DNA of 40,906 nt from NCBI GenBank assembly GCA_903847385.1, contig CAINDO010000575.1, positions 1 to 40,906 on the forward strand, written 5' to 3'. Origin of the DNA: an uncultured Myxococcales bacterium (lineage in GTDB: Bacteria; Myxococcota_A; Bradymonadia; UBA7976; UBA1532). The notes beneath the pieces are model-generated. The model ran no database searches and was not told the origin of the DNA. It saw nothing but the letters and a program-made list of their open reading frames with translations. Position numbers and translations under genes: made by a program. Below are positions 1 to 9,500 of this stretch, piece by piece (position 1 is the stretch's first letter; the number at the start of each line of letters is the position of its first letter).

Positions 1-891
1 CCCACGGGCGGCAGCGGCGGCCAGGCGGCGGGCGGTGACGAGCCCCCCGTCGGTGGCCAGGCCCTGCCCGGTGGGGAGGCCACCGGCGGCGCCCCCGTCG
101 GCGGCGGCGGCGGCAGCGGCGGCGCCGAGCCCCCCGTGCTGGACAACTTCAGCTTCTTCGTGAGCAGCCTGCGCGGCATGCAAGTGCTCTCCGGCAACCC
201 CGCCGGCTTCGGTGGCGACCTCCGCTACGGCGAGACCGGCCCGGGCGCCGGCCTCCGCGGTGCGGACAAGATCTGCGCCGACCTCGCCGAGCACAGCATG
301 CCCGGCGCCGCCACGAAGCAGTGGCGCGCCTTCCTCAGCGCCTCGGACGACGGCAACGGCATGGTGGTCCACGCCATCGACCGCATCGGCGAAGGCCCCT
401 GGTACGACCGCCTCGGCCGCCTCCTGGCCGCGAGCAAAGCCGACCTGATGTCCGAGCGCCCCATCGGCGCCGATCCGGCCATCGTCAACGACTTCCCGAA
501 CGAGGACGGTGTCCCCAACCACCGGCCGGACCCGACGCAGCCCGAGGTCGACAACCACGACACGCTGACGGGCACGAACGAGAACGGCCAGCTCTACGAC
601 CCGGGCTCGACCTGCCTCGACTGGACGGCCAACTCGGGCAACCAGGCCCTCGAGGGCTACCCCCGCGTGGGCCACTCCTGGCCGCGCTTCGGCGGTGGCG
701 GCGGCGGCGGGCGTCCCGGCGGCCCCGGCGGCGGGGACGGCTCCATGGCGCACTGGATGTCCTCGCTGGACGAGTCCGGCTGCGCCCCAGGCGTGAACCT
801 GATCGAGATGGGGCCGCCGATGCGCGACTCCGACACGGTCGGCTCGGGCGGCGGCTACGGCGGCATCTACTGCTTCGCGCTGACGCCCTGA
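1..891 (+). CDS. Gly-rich secreted protein with C-type-lectin/endostatin-like C-terminal domain (5' partial)
   Basis: The frame is open from the first base of the window, so the N-terminus (probably a signal peptide or lipobox) lies outside. The first 45 visible codons are low-complexity Gly/Pro/Ala/Glu, the kind of linker that follows a lipoprotein signal in myxobacterial surface proteins. The rest looks like the compact disulfide-bonded lectin/endostatin-like fold: ADKICADLAE, then WRAFLSAS, then DRIGEGPWYDRLGRLLA, STCLDW, GHSWPRF, and a C-terminal SGCAPG...GGGYGGIYCFALTP. The four cysteines in these motifs probably form two disulfides. A Gly run (GGGGGGGRPGGPGGG) is inserted after GHSWPRF, where relatives usually continue directly. 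It ends 3 bases before the convergent OPT gene, with no terminator between. The ligand is unknown and the fold assignment comes from motif recognition only. Confidence 0.7.
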   Translation, partial: PTGGSGGQAAGGDEPPVGGQALPGGEATGGAPVGGGGGSGGAEPPVLDNFSFFVSSLRGMQVLSGNPAGFGGDLRYGETGPGAGLRGADKICADLAEHSMPGAATKQWRAFLSASDDGNGMVVHAIDRIGEGPWYDRLGRLLAASKADLMSERPIGADPAIVNDFPNEDGVPNHRPDPTQPEVDNHDTLTGTNENGQLYDPGSTCLDWTANSGNQALEGYPRVGHSWPRFGGGGGGGRPGGPGGGDGSMAHWMSSLDESGCAPGVNLIEMGPPMRDSDTVGSGGGYGGIYCFALTP

Positions 892-894
892 GCG

Positions 895-3192
895 TCAGGC
901 CGCCCCGGCGGCGTCCTTCTTGCTCCGCGTGCCCACCCAGTACAGGGCGACGGCCATCGCGATGAACGGCACCATCGGCCACCAGCCCTCGTTTGCGGCG
1001 AGATCGCCGACCACGCCGCTGAGGTCGAAGGTCGACTCGACTTCGAAGTAGGCCACGACGGCCTGAGCCACGCCGGCGATGGCGCCGCCCGCGATCAGGC
1101 CCGAGGCCATGAGCATGCCCGGGGAGAACTCGGCCTCCGAGGCCGACTCGCCGCGCCGCTTGCGGTCCACCAGCCAGCGCACCATGCCGCCGACGAAGAT
1201 GCCCGCCGAGGTCGACACCGGCAGGTACAGGCCCACCGCGAAGGGCAGCGAGGCGACGCCCACCATCTCCATCATCACGGCCAGGAAGAAGCCGATGAGC
1301 ACGAGCCCCCAGGGCAGCTTGCCGCCCAGGGTGCCGTCGATGATGAGGCTGAAGAGCTGCGCCTTGGGGGCGTCGAACTTGGCGACGTCCCGCGCGTGCC
1401 AGGCCACCGCGCCCGTGGCGGGCTCGACCAGATAACGCCCGGCCTCCAGGCCGTCCCGGCCGGCCTCGAGCGCGACGACGTTGTACATCTTGCGATCCGG
1501 GCCGAGCTCCCGGGGCGCTTCCGTCGGCTGCGGCCCGAGCGCGACGGCGCCGGCGAACTTCTCCAGGCGGTACGGGTAGGTGCCACACACCCCCGGATCC
1601 ACCAGGAATGCCAGCTCGCCGTCGGCCTTGGCCAGGTACTTGCCACGGGGCACGCCGCCCGTCTCCTCCTGGATGTAGACGACCTTGTAGTCCTGCCCGT
1701 CCGGGCCCGGGCCGGTGGCCGCGTCCGCCGCGATGGTCGCATGGTAGGACGGGTACTCGACGGCCTTGGCCGTGGAGGCCGACTCATTGAGCAAGAGCAG
1801 CGTCGCGCCGATCACGATGGCGCTCGTCACCACGCCGACCAGGATGGCGATCTGCTGCAAGCGCGGCGTCGCGCCCACCAGGTAGCCCGTCTTGAGGTCC
1901 TGCGAGATCGTGCCGCCGTTCGAGGCCGCGACGCAGACCAGCGCGGCCGTCGTGAGCGCCATGGCTTTGTACTGCACGCCCGTCCAGCCCACGAGCACGA
2001 AGAGCCCGCAGGTCAGCAGCAGGGTGGCCACGGTCATGCCCGAAATCGGGTTGGAGGACGACCCGATCTCACCGGTGATGCGGCTCGAGACGGTGACGAA
2101 GAAGAAGCCGAACAGGACGATCAGCACGGCCGACACGAGGTTGATCTGGAGCACCGGGGCCAGCCAGATGGCCAGGGCGATGCCCAGGGAGCCGCCGAGC
2201 ACGAGCTTCATCGAGAGGTCCTGCTCCGTGCGCGGCACGGCGGCCACCACGGCCCCGCCCTTGCCCGCCTGCAGGTTGGCCAGGCCGCCCCGGAACGCCG
2301 AGATGATGGTCGGGATCGCGCGCCCCAGGGCGATGAAGCCGCCCGTCGCCACGGCGCCGGCGCCGATGTACAGGATGTAGTTCGACCGGATCTGGTACGC
2401 GCTCATCTGCGCGATGGTCTTCGTCGTCTCCGGGTACATCGGCGTCAGCATGCTGTCGCCGAACGTGTGGATGAGCGGGATGAGGATGACGAACGCCAGA
2501 AGGCCGCCGGCCAGCATGTTCGCGCTGACCTTGGGGCCGATGATGTAGCCCACGCCCAGCATCGGCGGGGAGACCTCGAAGGCGATCATCGCGCCCTTCA
2601 GGCGTCCCCAGAAGTCGATGGCGAAGTGCGCCGTGTCCGACCAGAGGCGGTTGATCAGGTTCATGAACGTGTAGAAGAGGCCCACGAAGAAGCCGATGAA
2701 GACGGTCTTCGCATCCGTGCCGCCCCGCTCGCCGACGATCAGCACGTCCGCGCAGGCCGTACCCTCGGGGTAGGCCAGGTGGCCGTGCTCCTTGACGATC
2801 AGGCCGTGCCGCAGCGGGATCATCATCAGCACGCCGATCAGGCCGCCGAGCAGCGCGACGAGCAGCACGCGCATGAACTCCAGCTCGAAGCCCATGATCA
2901 GCAGGGAGGGCAGCGTGAACGCCACGCCCGCCGCCAGGGACTCGCCGGCGGAGCCCGTGGTCTGGACGATGTTGTTCTCGAGGATCGTCCCCCGCAGGCG
3001 CAGCCAGCGGAAGAGGGTGATCGAGAGCACCGCGACGGGGATCGAGGCCGAGACCGTCAGCCCGACCTTGAGTCCGAGGTACACCGAGGAGAGCGCGAAG
3101 AGCACCCCGAGCGCCGAGCCCATGAGCAGGCCCACCCAGGTGAGCTCGCGCACCTTCTCCTCGGGCGCGATGAAGGGTTTGAATTCGGACAT
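895..3192 (-). CDS. OPT family oligopeptide/metal-chelate transporter
   Basis: A 765-residue polytopic membrane protein of the oligopeptide transporter (OPT) family, which imports peptides or metal-siderophore chelates. It begins MSEFKPFIAPEEKVRELTW, followed by the family's first helix (GLLMGSALGVLFALSSVYLG) and signatures such as NIVQTTGSAGESLAAGVAFTLP and AYPEGTACADVL. The ATG at 3192 is chosen over upstream in-frame codons because CAGGGGG lies just before it and the family N-terminus begins there. Roughly residues 490-610 form a soluble insert between membrane segments that contains two similar repeats (YKVVYIQEETGGVPRGKYL and YNVVALEAGRDGLEAGRYL). After it the helix GGKLPWGLVLIGFFLAVMMEM resumes. 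The gene stands alone on this strand, divergent from the DUF454 gene. The substrate cannot be told from sequence. Confidence 0.92.
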   Translation of the reverse strand: MSEFKPFIAPEEKVRELTWVGLLMGSALGVLFALSSVYLGLKVGLTVSASIPVAVLSITLFRWLRLRGTILENNIVQTTGSAGESLAAGVAFTLPSLLIMGFELEFMRVLLVALLGGLIGVLMMIPLRHGLIVKEHGHLAYPEGTACADVLIVGERGGTDAKTVFIGFFVGLFYTFMNLINRLWSDTAHFAIDFWGRLKGAMIAFEVSPPMLGVGYIIGPKVSANMLAGGLLAFVILIPLIHTFGDSMLTPMYPETTKTIAQMSAYQIRSNYILYIGAGAVATGGFIALGRAIPTIISAFRGGLANLQAGKGGAVVAAVPRTEQDLSMKLVLGGSLGIALAIWLAPVLQINLVSAVLIVLFGFFFVTVSSRITGEIGSSSNPISGMTVATLLLTCGLFVLVGWTGVQYKAMALTTAALVCVAASNGGTISQDLKTGYLVGATPRLQQIAILVGVVTSAIVIGATLLLLNESASTAKAVEYPSYHATIAADAATGPGPDGQDYKVVYIQEETGGVPRGKYLAKADGELAFLVDPGVCGTYPYRLEKFAGAVALGPQPTEAPRELGPDRKMYNVVALEAGRDGLEAGRYLVEPATGAVAWHARDVAKFDAPKAQLFSLIIDGTLGGKLPWGLVLIGFFLAVMMEMVGVASLPFAVGLYLPVSTSAGIFVGGMVRWLVDRKRRGESASEAEFSPGMLMASGLIAGGAIAGVAQAVVAYFEVESTFDLSGVVGDLAANEGWWPMVPFIAMAVALYWVGTRSKKDAAGAA

Positions 3193-3332
3193 GCAGCCCC
3201 CTGAAATCCGGTCGTGTCGACGAAGGCGACATGAAATCCCGCGGCCCGCCCCTTGGCAACCGAAAGCCGGTGCGCAACGTCCCTGAGATCGGCGATTTCC
3301 GCCCCGCACCGACCCGACCACCGAATGGACCC

Positions 3333-3743
3333 ATGGACCAACCGCCCGAAGCCGACTTCCGCCCCGTGCCCGGGCGCCTCGCGCGCTTCGGCCTCACCGC
3401 GGCCGGACACGCACTGATCGGATTGGCCATCGCCGGCGTCTTCCTGCCCGTGCTGCCCACGGTCCCGTTCCTGATCGCCGCGGCGGCGTGTTACGCGCGC
3501 AGCTCCGAGCGCTTTCACGGCTGGCTGCTGAACCATCGTCACCTCGGGCCCCCGGTGCGGGACTGGTACCGACACCGGAGCCTCACGCCCCGTCAGAAGG
3601 CGACCTTCGCCGCCCTGGCCTCGGGCGGCATCGCGTTCAGCACCTTCGTCTTCATGCCGTCCGGTCTGCCGCAGGTCGGCGCAGGGGTCGTCTGGCTCGG
3701 GCTGATGCTCGGGCTGTGGCGGATTCCCACACGACGGGCTTGA
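3333..3743 (+). CDS. DUF454 / YbaN-family inner-membrane protein
   Basis: A small membrane protein of about 136 residues. The DUF454 signature is clear: GLAIAGVFLPVLPTVPFLIAA (helix with the LPVLPTVPF motif), then CYARSSERFHGWLLNHRHLGP and DWYRHRSLTPRQKATFAA, followed by two further hydrophobic stretches. The family's biochemical role is unknown. An ATG at 3231 is in frame, but the residues between it and 3333 are basic and proline-rich with no family resemblance, so the ATG at 3333 (MDQPPEADF) is preferred; the start is not certain. It is divergent from the OPT gene and 31 bases upstream of the PilT-like gene, so the two may be co-transcribed. Confidence 0.8.
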   Translation: MDQPPEADFRPVPGRLARFGLTAAGHALIGLAIAGVFLPVLPTVPFLIAAAACYARSSERFHGWLLNHRHLGPPVRDWYRHRSLTPRQKATFAALASGGIAFSTFVFMPSGLPQVGAGVVWLGLMLGLWRIPTRRA

Positions 3744-3774
3744 TCGCGGGGCGCCGTGGTCGGAACGTTCGGCC

Positions 3775-5193
3775 ATGGCCACGCTGTCCGAACTCCTCCA
3801 ATCGCTCGTCGAGCACGGCGCCGACTCCCTCCAGCTCCGGGCGGACGCCGCGCCGCTGCTGCTCGTCGAACGGCAGCCCCGACCCCTCCCCGGCCCCGCC
3901 CTGACGACCGGCGAGATCGACGCCCTCGTGGAGTTCCTCGTCGAGCCGGACGCGCGCGCGCTGTTCGAGGCCCGGGGCCTGCACGACGGCGTCTTCGACG
4001 CGCCGCGGACGGGGCGGTTCAACTACCGCATCCGCCGGTTGCCCGAGGGCACGGCGCTGGCGTTCCGGCCCGTCTCGGCCGAGACGACGCAGACCACGAG
4101 CAACGGCTGGCCGGTCCAGAGCATTCAGGCCCTGCTCGTGGCGGCGTGGAACCGCGGCGCGTCGGACATCATCCTGTCCGGTGGCACGTCGGCCAGCGTG
4201 CGCCTCGCCGGGGAGCTCGTGGCGCTGCCGGGGGTGACCTTCTCGGACGACGCCATCCTGGCCAGCCTCGGCCCCATGTTGACCGCCGACCGACGCCGAC
4301 AGCTCGAGACGCAGGGCAACCTGGATCTCGCCATCGAGGTCCCGGACGGAGAGCGTCATCACCGCTTCCGGGTGAACATCTTCCGGCAGATGCGCGGCCT
4401 CGGCGGCGCCTGGCGGCCCATCTGGGACCGCATCCCGGACATGTCCACCCTGCACCTGCCACCGGACCTGCTCTCGCTCACCGAGAACCCGCATGGCCTG
4501 CTGCTCGTCGTCGGCCCCACCGGCGCCGGCAAGTCGACGACGCTGGCCGTCCTGCTCGAGCACATCAACCGCACGCAGGCCAAACACATCATCACGCTCG
4601 AGGATCCCATCGAGCACATGTTCCGACCGCAGCGCAGCGTCGTGCACCAGCGCGAGGTGGGCGTGCACCTGCCGTCGTTCTCCGATGGTCTCCGCGCCGC
4701 CCTGCGCGAGTGCCCGGACGTGATCCTGGTCGGTGAGATGCGCGACCTGGACACCATCGCCGCCGCTCTGACGGCCGCCGAGACGGGCCACCTGGTCCTC
4801 TCGACGCTCCACTCGGGCTCGGCCATGCAGGCCATCGACCGCATCATCGACGTCTTCCCCCAGCACCAGCAGGGGCAGGTCCGCATCCAGCTCTCCGAGG
4901 TCCTGCGCGGTGTGGTCACGCAGCGCCTGCTGCCCACGGCGGACACGAAGGGGCGCGTGCCCGTGCTGGAGGTCGTGCGGATGAACTACGCGTTCAGCAA
5001 CCTCATCCGCGACAAGAAGACGCACCTCTTCGCCAGCCAGCTCCAGACGACGATGAAGGAGGGCAACGTGCCCTTCGACGTCAGCCTCGCCCGGGTGGTG
5101 AAGGAAGGCCTCGTCTCCGTCGACGCCGCCATGCGCGCGGCCCACGATCCGCAGTATCTGCGCTCGATGATCGGGGCCGTCGCCGCCCCCTGA
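3775..5193 (+). CDS. PilT/PilU-like type IV pilus ATPase with duplicated N-terminal domain
   Basis: A 472-residue secretion-type ATPase of the PilT class, which powers pilus retraction at the inner membrane. The motor core is intact: Walker A GPTGAGKST (247-255), Asp box ITLEDPIEHM (from 273), Walker B VILVGEMRD (316-324) and His box TAAETGHLVLSTLHS. The C-terminal region (NLIRDKKTHLFASQLQTTMKEG) is also PilT-like. PilT is normally about 345-370 residues. The excess here is a second copy of the N-terminal PAS-like domain: residues 1-105 (HGADSLQLRADAAPLLLVE, GRFNYRIRRLPEGTALAFRPV) mirror residues 115-225 (RGASDIILSGGTSASVRLAG, HRFRVNIFRQMRGLGGAWRPI). There are no other pilus genes nearby. This is probably an accessory PilT paralogue; the substrate is unknown. 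Confidence 0.88.
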   Translation: MATLSELLQSLVEHGADSLQLRADAAPLLLVERQPRPLPGPALTTGEIDALVEFLVEPDARALFEARGLHDGVFDAPRTGRFNYRIRRLPEGTALAFRPVSAETTQTTSNGWPVQSIQALLVAAWNRGASDIILSGGTSASVRLAGELVALPGVTFSDDAILASLGPMLTADRRRQLETQGNLDLAIEVPDGERHHRFRVNIFRQMRGLGGAWRPIWDRIPDMSTLHLPPDLLSLTENPHGLLLVVGPTGAGKSTTLAVLLEHINRTQAKHIITLEDPIEHMFRPQRSVVHQREVGVHLPSFSDGLRAALRECPDVILVGEMRDLDTIAAALTAAETGHLVLSTLHSGSAMQAIDRIIDVFPQHQQGQVRIQLSEVLRGVVTQRLLPTADTKGRVPVLEVVRMNYAFSNLIRDKKTHLFASQLQTTMKEGNVPFDVSLARVVKEGLVSVDAAMRAAHDPQYLRSMIGAVAAP

Positions 5194-5207
5194 GACCCGG
5201 ATGCGCG

Positions 5208-5236
5208 TTTACCTCGCCGGCCGCCCGGTGTAGTTT
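5208..5236 (+). promoter_or_regulatory. Sigma-70-like promoter for the TraB-family gene
   Basis: TTTACC (5208-5213), a 17-base spacer, then TAGTTT (5231-5236). A start about 7 bases after the -10 falls at 5242-5244, on the GTG start codon at 5243. No Shine-Dalgarno sequence lies before that codon, so the mRNA may be leaderless. Confidence 0.5.
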
Positions 5237-5242
5237 GCGCGC

Positions 5243-6427
5243 GTGTCGCACATCACCCCCACCGAATGGCCGAATACGACCCTCGTCGAGCTCGAGGGTC
5301 GGCAGATCTACCTCGTGGGCACCGCCCACATCTCGCAGAACAGCGTGCGCGAGGTCGAAGCCGTCATCTCGGCGCTTCGCCCCGACACCGTCTGCGTCGA
5401 GCTCTGCCAGACTCGGTACGACGCGCTCACGGATGACAGCCGCTGGCGCAAGCTCGACATCTTCCAGGTCCTGAAACAGAAGAAGGCCCTGTTCCTGATG
5501 GCCAACCTGGCGCTGTCGGCTTACCAGCGCCGCCTGGGCGAGAAGCTGGGCGTCGAGCCGGGCGCCGAGCTGATGGCCGGTGTCCGCAAGGCCAGCGAGG
5601 TCGGCGCGAAGCTCGTGCTGGCCGATCGGGACATCCAGATCACGCTCAAGCGCACATGGGCCAACCTCGGCTTCTGGGGACGCAACAAGATCCTGGCCGG
5701 CCTCGTGGCGGGCATCTTCGGCGCCACCGAGGAGCTGTCCGAGGACGAGCTCGAGAAGATGAAGGACCGGGACACGCTCACCGAGAAGATGAAGGAGTTC
5801 GCCGTCTCGCACCCGCGGGTCAAGCAGCCCCTCATCGACGAGCGTGACCTTTTCCTGATCTCCAGCATCCGCGAGGCCTCGGGCGACAAGATCGTCGCCG
5901 TCGTGGGCGCGGGCCACGTGCCCGGCATGCTGGAGCACCTGCGCACGACGGTCGACCGCGCGGCCATCAGCGTCATCCCGCCTCCGGGCCTCGGCTCGCG
6001 CCTGGCGCCGTGGCTGGTGCCCGCGCTCTTCGTCGGCGGTCTGATCTGGGGCATTCAACAGCGCGGCGCCACCGAGCAGACGCTTCTGGAGATGCTCCTG
6101 GCCTGGGTCGTGCCGACCTCCGTCGGTGCCGGGCTGGGGGCCATCGCCGCCCTGGCGCACCCCCTGACCATCCTCGCGAGCATCCTGTCCGCGCCGCTGA
6201 CGACCCTGCACCCGGCCATCGCGGTCGGCATGATCGCGGCCCCCATCGAGGCGTGGAAGCGCCGTCCCACGGTCGCCGACTGCGAGCGCATCCGGGACGA
6301 CGCCGAGTCGCTCGGCGGCTGGTACAAGAACCCCTTCCTGCGCGTGCTGGTGGTGTTCATCCTCACGAACCTGGGCGCCTCCATCGGCGTCTGGGTCGGG
6401 GTGGGCAAGCTGTTCGGCGGGGGTTGA
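5243..6427 (+). CDS. TraB/PrgY-family (GumN-related) membrane protein
   Basis: A 394-residue protein of the TraB/PrgY family, named for the enterococcal pheromone-shutdown protein and related to the Tiki/GumN putative metalloprotease superfamily. N-terminal domain hallmarks are YLVGTAHISQNSVREVE, VCVELCQTRYDAL and, near residue 220, VAVVGAGHVPGMLEHL; the conserved His and Glu residues in these motifs are the presumed active-site or metal ligands. The C-terminal third has several membrane segments (LAPWLVPALFVGGLIWGI, LLEMLLAWVVPTSVGAGLGA, PFLRVLVVFILTNLGASIGV), as usual for the bacterial form. The GTG start at 5243 is the only credible one in frame and lacks a ribosome-binding site. The bacterial function is not established. 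Confidence 0.9.
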   Translation: MSHITPTEWPNTTLVELEGRQIYLVGTAHISQNSVREVEAVISALRPDTVCVELCQTRYDALTDDSRWRKLDIFQVLKQKKALFLMANLALSAYQRRLGEKLGVEPGAELMAGVRKASEVGAKLVLADRDIQITLKRTWANLGFWGRNKILAGLVAGIFGATEELSEDELEKMKDRDTLTEKMKEFAVSHPRVKQPLIDERDLFLISSIREASGDKIVAVVGAGHVPGMLEHLRTTVDRAAISVIPPPGLGSRLAPWLVPALFVGGLIWGIQQRGATEQTLLEMLLAWVVPTSVGAGLGAIAALAHPLTILASILSAPLTTLHPAIAVGMIAAPIEAWKRRPTVADCERIRDDAESLGGWYKNPFLRVLVVFILTNLGASIGVWVGVGKLFGGG

Positions 6428-6477
6428 GCGGCGAAGACCGCAGAGGCGAAGGGGCGGGCGGGGTCGAACTCGATCGC

Positions 6478-6497
6478 GGGCCGTCGGGCGACGGCCC
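6478..6497. terminator. GC-rich hairpin between convergent genes
   Basis: A perfect 8-bp inverted repeat, GGGCCGTC-GGGC-GACGGCCC, fills the gap between the convergent TraB-family and PKD-protein genes. It has no T-run on either side, so it is at best a weak or factor-assisted terminator. Confidence 0.4.
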
Positions 6498-6503
6498 CGG
6501 GCC

Positions 6504-9500
6504 TCAGTTGGCCACGTTCACGCACTCGGCGGGGTACACCGCCGGCTGGAACGCGCCGCGGTTCGCCGGGACGAGGCAGTTGTTGTACGTCTCGAGGATC
6601 AGGCAGCGCGTCTCGGGCGACGTGTAGTAGCCCAGCGCGCCGTCGTAGTCGTAGCTCTCGACGTAGCCCAGGCCCTCGGCCTGCGTGAGGCGCGCGTTGC
6701 GGGCGACGGGCGAGAACTTGCCACACGCGGTCTCGACGCGGAGCAGGGAGATCTCGATGCGGAACTTCACGGCCAACATCAAGCCGTGCTGCCAGTCGCG
6801 GACGTACACACCCACGGACTTCGACGAGTAGAGGATGTCGATCAGGTCCATCAGGGCCAGCTCGTTCTCCAGGGCCTCCTCGTCGTTGATGCAGCTGCCG
6901 TCCGGGCAGCTCAGCGCCAGGGGCATCGAGGTCAGCTCGATGATGTGATCGAGCACGGGGATGGCAGCCGCCACCTCGGCGCCGCCGGGGCCCGGGTCCT
7001 GCGCGCTGCGGGCGCGGTCGCGGTAGTCCACGAGGGTCAGCCGGAGCTCGTTCAGGGCGGTGATCAGGTCGGCGTTGACCTCGTTCGCCGCGGCGATGCG
7101 CTGGCCGACGTCGATGACGTTCGGCATGGCGAAGTCGTCGAACCGGTTGAAGGGGTCCACGGACTGGCGCAGGTAGAAGTAGGCCTCGTACGCCGACAGG
7201 AACAGGTCGCCGGCCATGAAGGGGTTGTTCCGGCCGGAGACGTCCGCCTCGAAGTTCGGCTGGTTGAAGAACGCCTCGGCGGCGCGCATGAACGTGTCCG
7301 AACGCACGATCAGCGGGTGGTTGGCCGGCTGCGCCTGGTCGACGTCGACGATCCGGTGCTTCAGGGCGCGCACGTCCCGCAGGAACTGACGCGACATCGC
7401 CCACAGCAGATTGCCGTAGTCGGCGCCGCGCGACTGCGCGGTCGGCAGGTAGGTCAGCACGTTGTCGAGGCCGACCCACACGTTGGCGGGGTAGCCGTTG
7501 CGCTCGCCCCAGGCGCCGGTGCGCCCCCAAGTCTGGATGACCCGCAGGCGATCGATCATCGAGGGCTGCCAGCCCGGCACCGCGAGGAGCGCGGTGGACC
7601 GCGTGTCGGCCAGCTGAGAGATCTCACCGAGCGAGATCTCGCGCACCACGAAGTCCGTCGAGACCACCGCGACGGAGTCCTTGTCGCGGATGCGGATGGT
7701 CACCGTCCGGGGGCCGGCGTCGCGGAACGTCGGCATGACCGAGAAGAGCGCGGGGCCGGCGAACTCGGGCACGCCGTCTCCGTTGAAGTCCCACTCGACC
7801 CGGGTGATCGGCTCGCCGGCCGCGCCGCCGTGGGCGCGCAGCGTGAAGGCCATCTCGGCGATCTCGTAGGGATCCGGCGGCACGACGAGCTCATCGACCA
7901 CCGGGTCCACGTCCGTCACGTTCACGACCACCACCGCCGTCGCCTCGCTGTCCTCGTCGGAGACGGTCAGGCGCACGTTGTACAGGCCGCTCTCGGCCCA
8001 GCGGTGCGTCGCCGTCGGCTGCGGCGAGGGCGCGCTCGGGGGCGTACCGTCACCCCAGTCCCAGGCGTAGGTGCGGATCAGATCGGCCTGGCTGCCCGAC
8101 TGCGAGCCGCTCGCGTCCACACGGAGGTCCGCGCCCTGAGCGACCGTGTACGGGCCACCGGGGTTGGCGATGGGGTTCACGTCCGTGACCGTGACCGTGA
8201 AGCCCGAGGTGTGCGTGGCGCCGAGCGAGTCCGTGACCCGGAGCTGGGCCTGGAACCGGCCGTTGTCCTGCGTGGGGAACGGCACGGTGGCGCCGCGGGC
8301 GTCGTAGGTGCCGTCACCGGTGAAGTCCCACTCGTAGAGCGCGATGCTGTCGATGGCCTCGGGGGTGCGGGACTCGCGGCCGTCGAGCACCAGGTCGCCA
8401 CCCTCGGCCACCAGGTAACCGCCGGGCGCGGCGATCGCGGGATCGCGGTTCGGGTGGACGGCGGGCACGGGCACCGCCACGGGCGGCGCGTTGACCACGA
8501 AGTTGCGCGTCTGCTGGCGAGCCACGCCCTGGCAGTTGACGATGGAGAGCGCGAGCACATAGCTGCCGGGCAGCACGATCTGGGTGTTCGCCGCATAGGG
8601 TGCAGCGGCGGCGCCGTCGCGCGAGAGCGTGGCGGTGATGCCGTTGGCGCAGTCTGCCGGCCCGACGACCGTCCAGGTGAGCCGAGGCGAAGCGACGAGC
8701 TGACCCTCCTGCGCGCCCTGGATGTCGACCTGGACGGCCTCGGCCACGCGGTAGCCGCGGCTGGCCTCGGCGACGTTGCCGCAGTCGTCCATGGCCCGCA
8801 CGGTGACGGTCCGTCCGCAGCCGTTGGCGACGACGCCCTCGTCGATGCTCAGGGTCTGGTCGATGTTGTCCGAGGCCTGGAACTGCGTGGCCGGGATGGC
8901 CGCCGGGTTGAAGCAGGCGTTGGCCTGGGGCAGCGCCCCGATCATGACCTGCGGCGGCGTCTTGTCGAAGGTGATGCGACCGCCGGCGTTGGCGGTCGAG
9001 AACGCCCCGGCATTGTCCTCGAAGCGGATCACCACGTCGCGGGCGCCGTCGGGCACGAGCGCCGCGTTGACGACCACGGTGCCGTTGACCGGCTGACCGT
9101 CCACGCGAGTCTGGACGACCGTGCGGCCCATCTCCACGCCGCCGATGAGGACGATGGCCGTGACCGGCTCGCCCTCGGGATCGGAGACGCTGAAGTCGAC
9201 GTTCACGTTGCCGGCCGGGATGCACATGCCGGCGTTGGCGCGCGGCGACACGACCTCACCGGAGGGCGGCGCCTCGAGCTGCACCCGGATCTCGGTCTCG
9301 ACGGGGGCCGAGCAGACGCCGTAGGTGTCGCAAACGGTCAGGCGTACGATCTGCACGGTGCCGACCTGCCACGCCGGGTTGGTGTAGTTGACCGTCGGGC
9401 CCTGGAAGTCGATCGTCCCGTTGCGGTCGACGTCCCAGCGGTACTCGACGACCTGGTCGCAGGGCTGGTTGGGGTCGAACGACGCGCGACCGTCGAGGCG

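Noticed and set aside
1396..3204. A 602-codon + strand frame opposite the OPT transporter
   Set aside because: It is rich in Arg, Asp, His and Gln as expected for the complement of membrane-protein codons; no motif.
3192..3333. Promoters for the OPT and DUF454 genes in the divergent gap
   Set aside because: The best matches (TTGCCA-17-TTTCAT on the minus strand, TTGGCA-16-CAACGT on the plus strand) have poor -10 boxes and are too weak to report.
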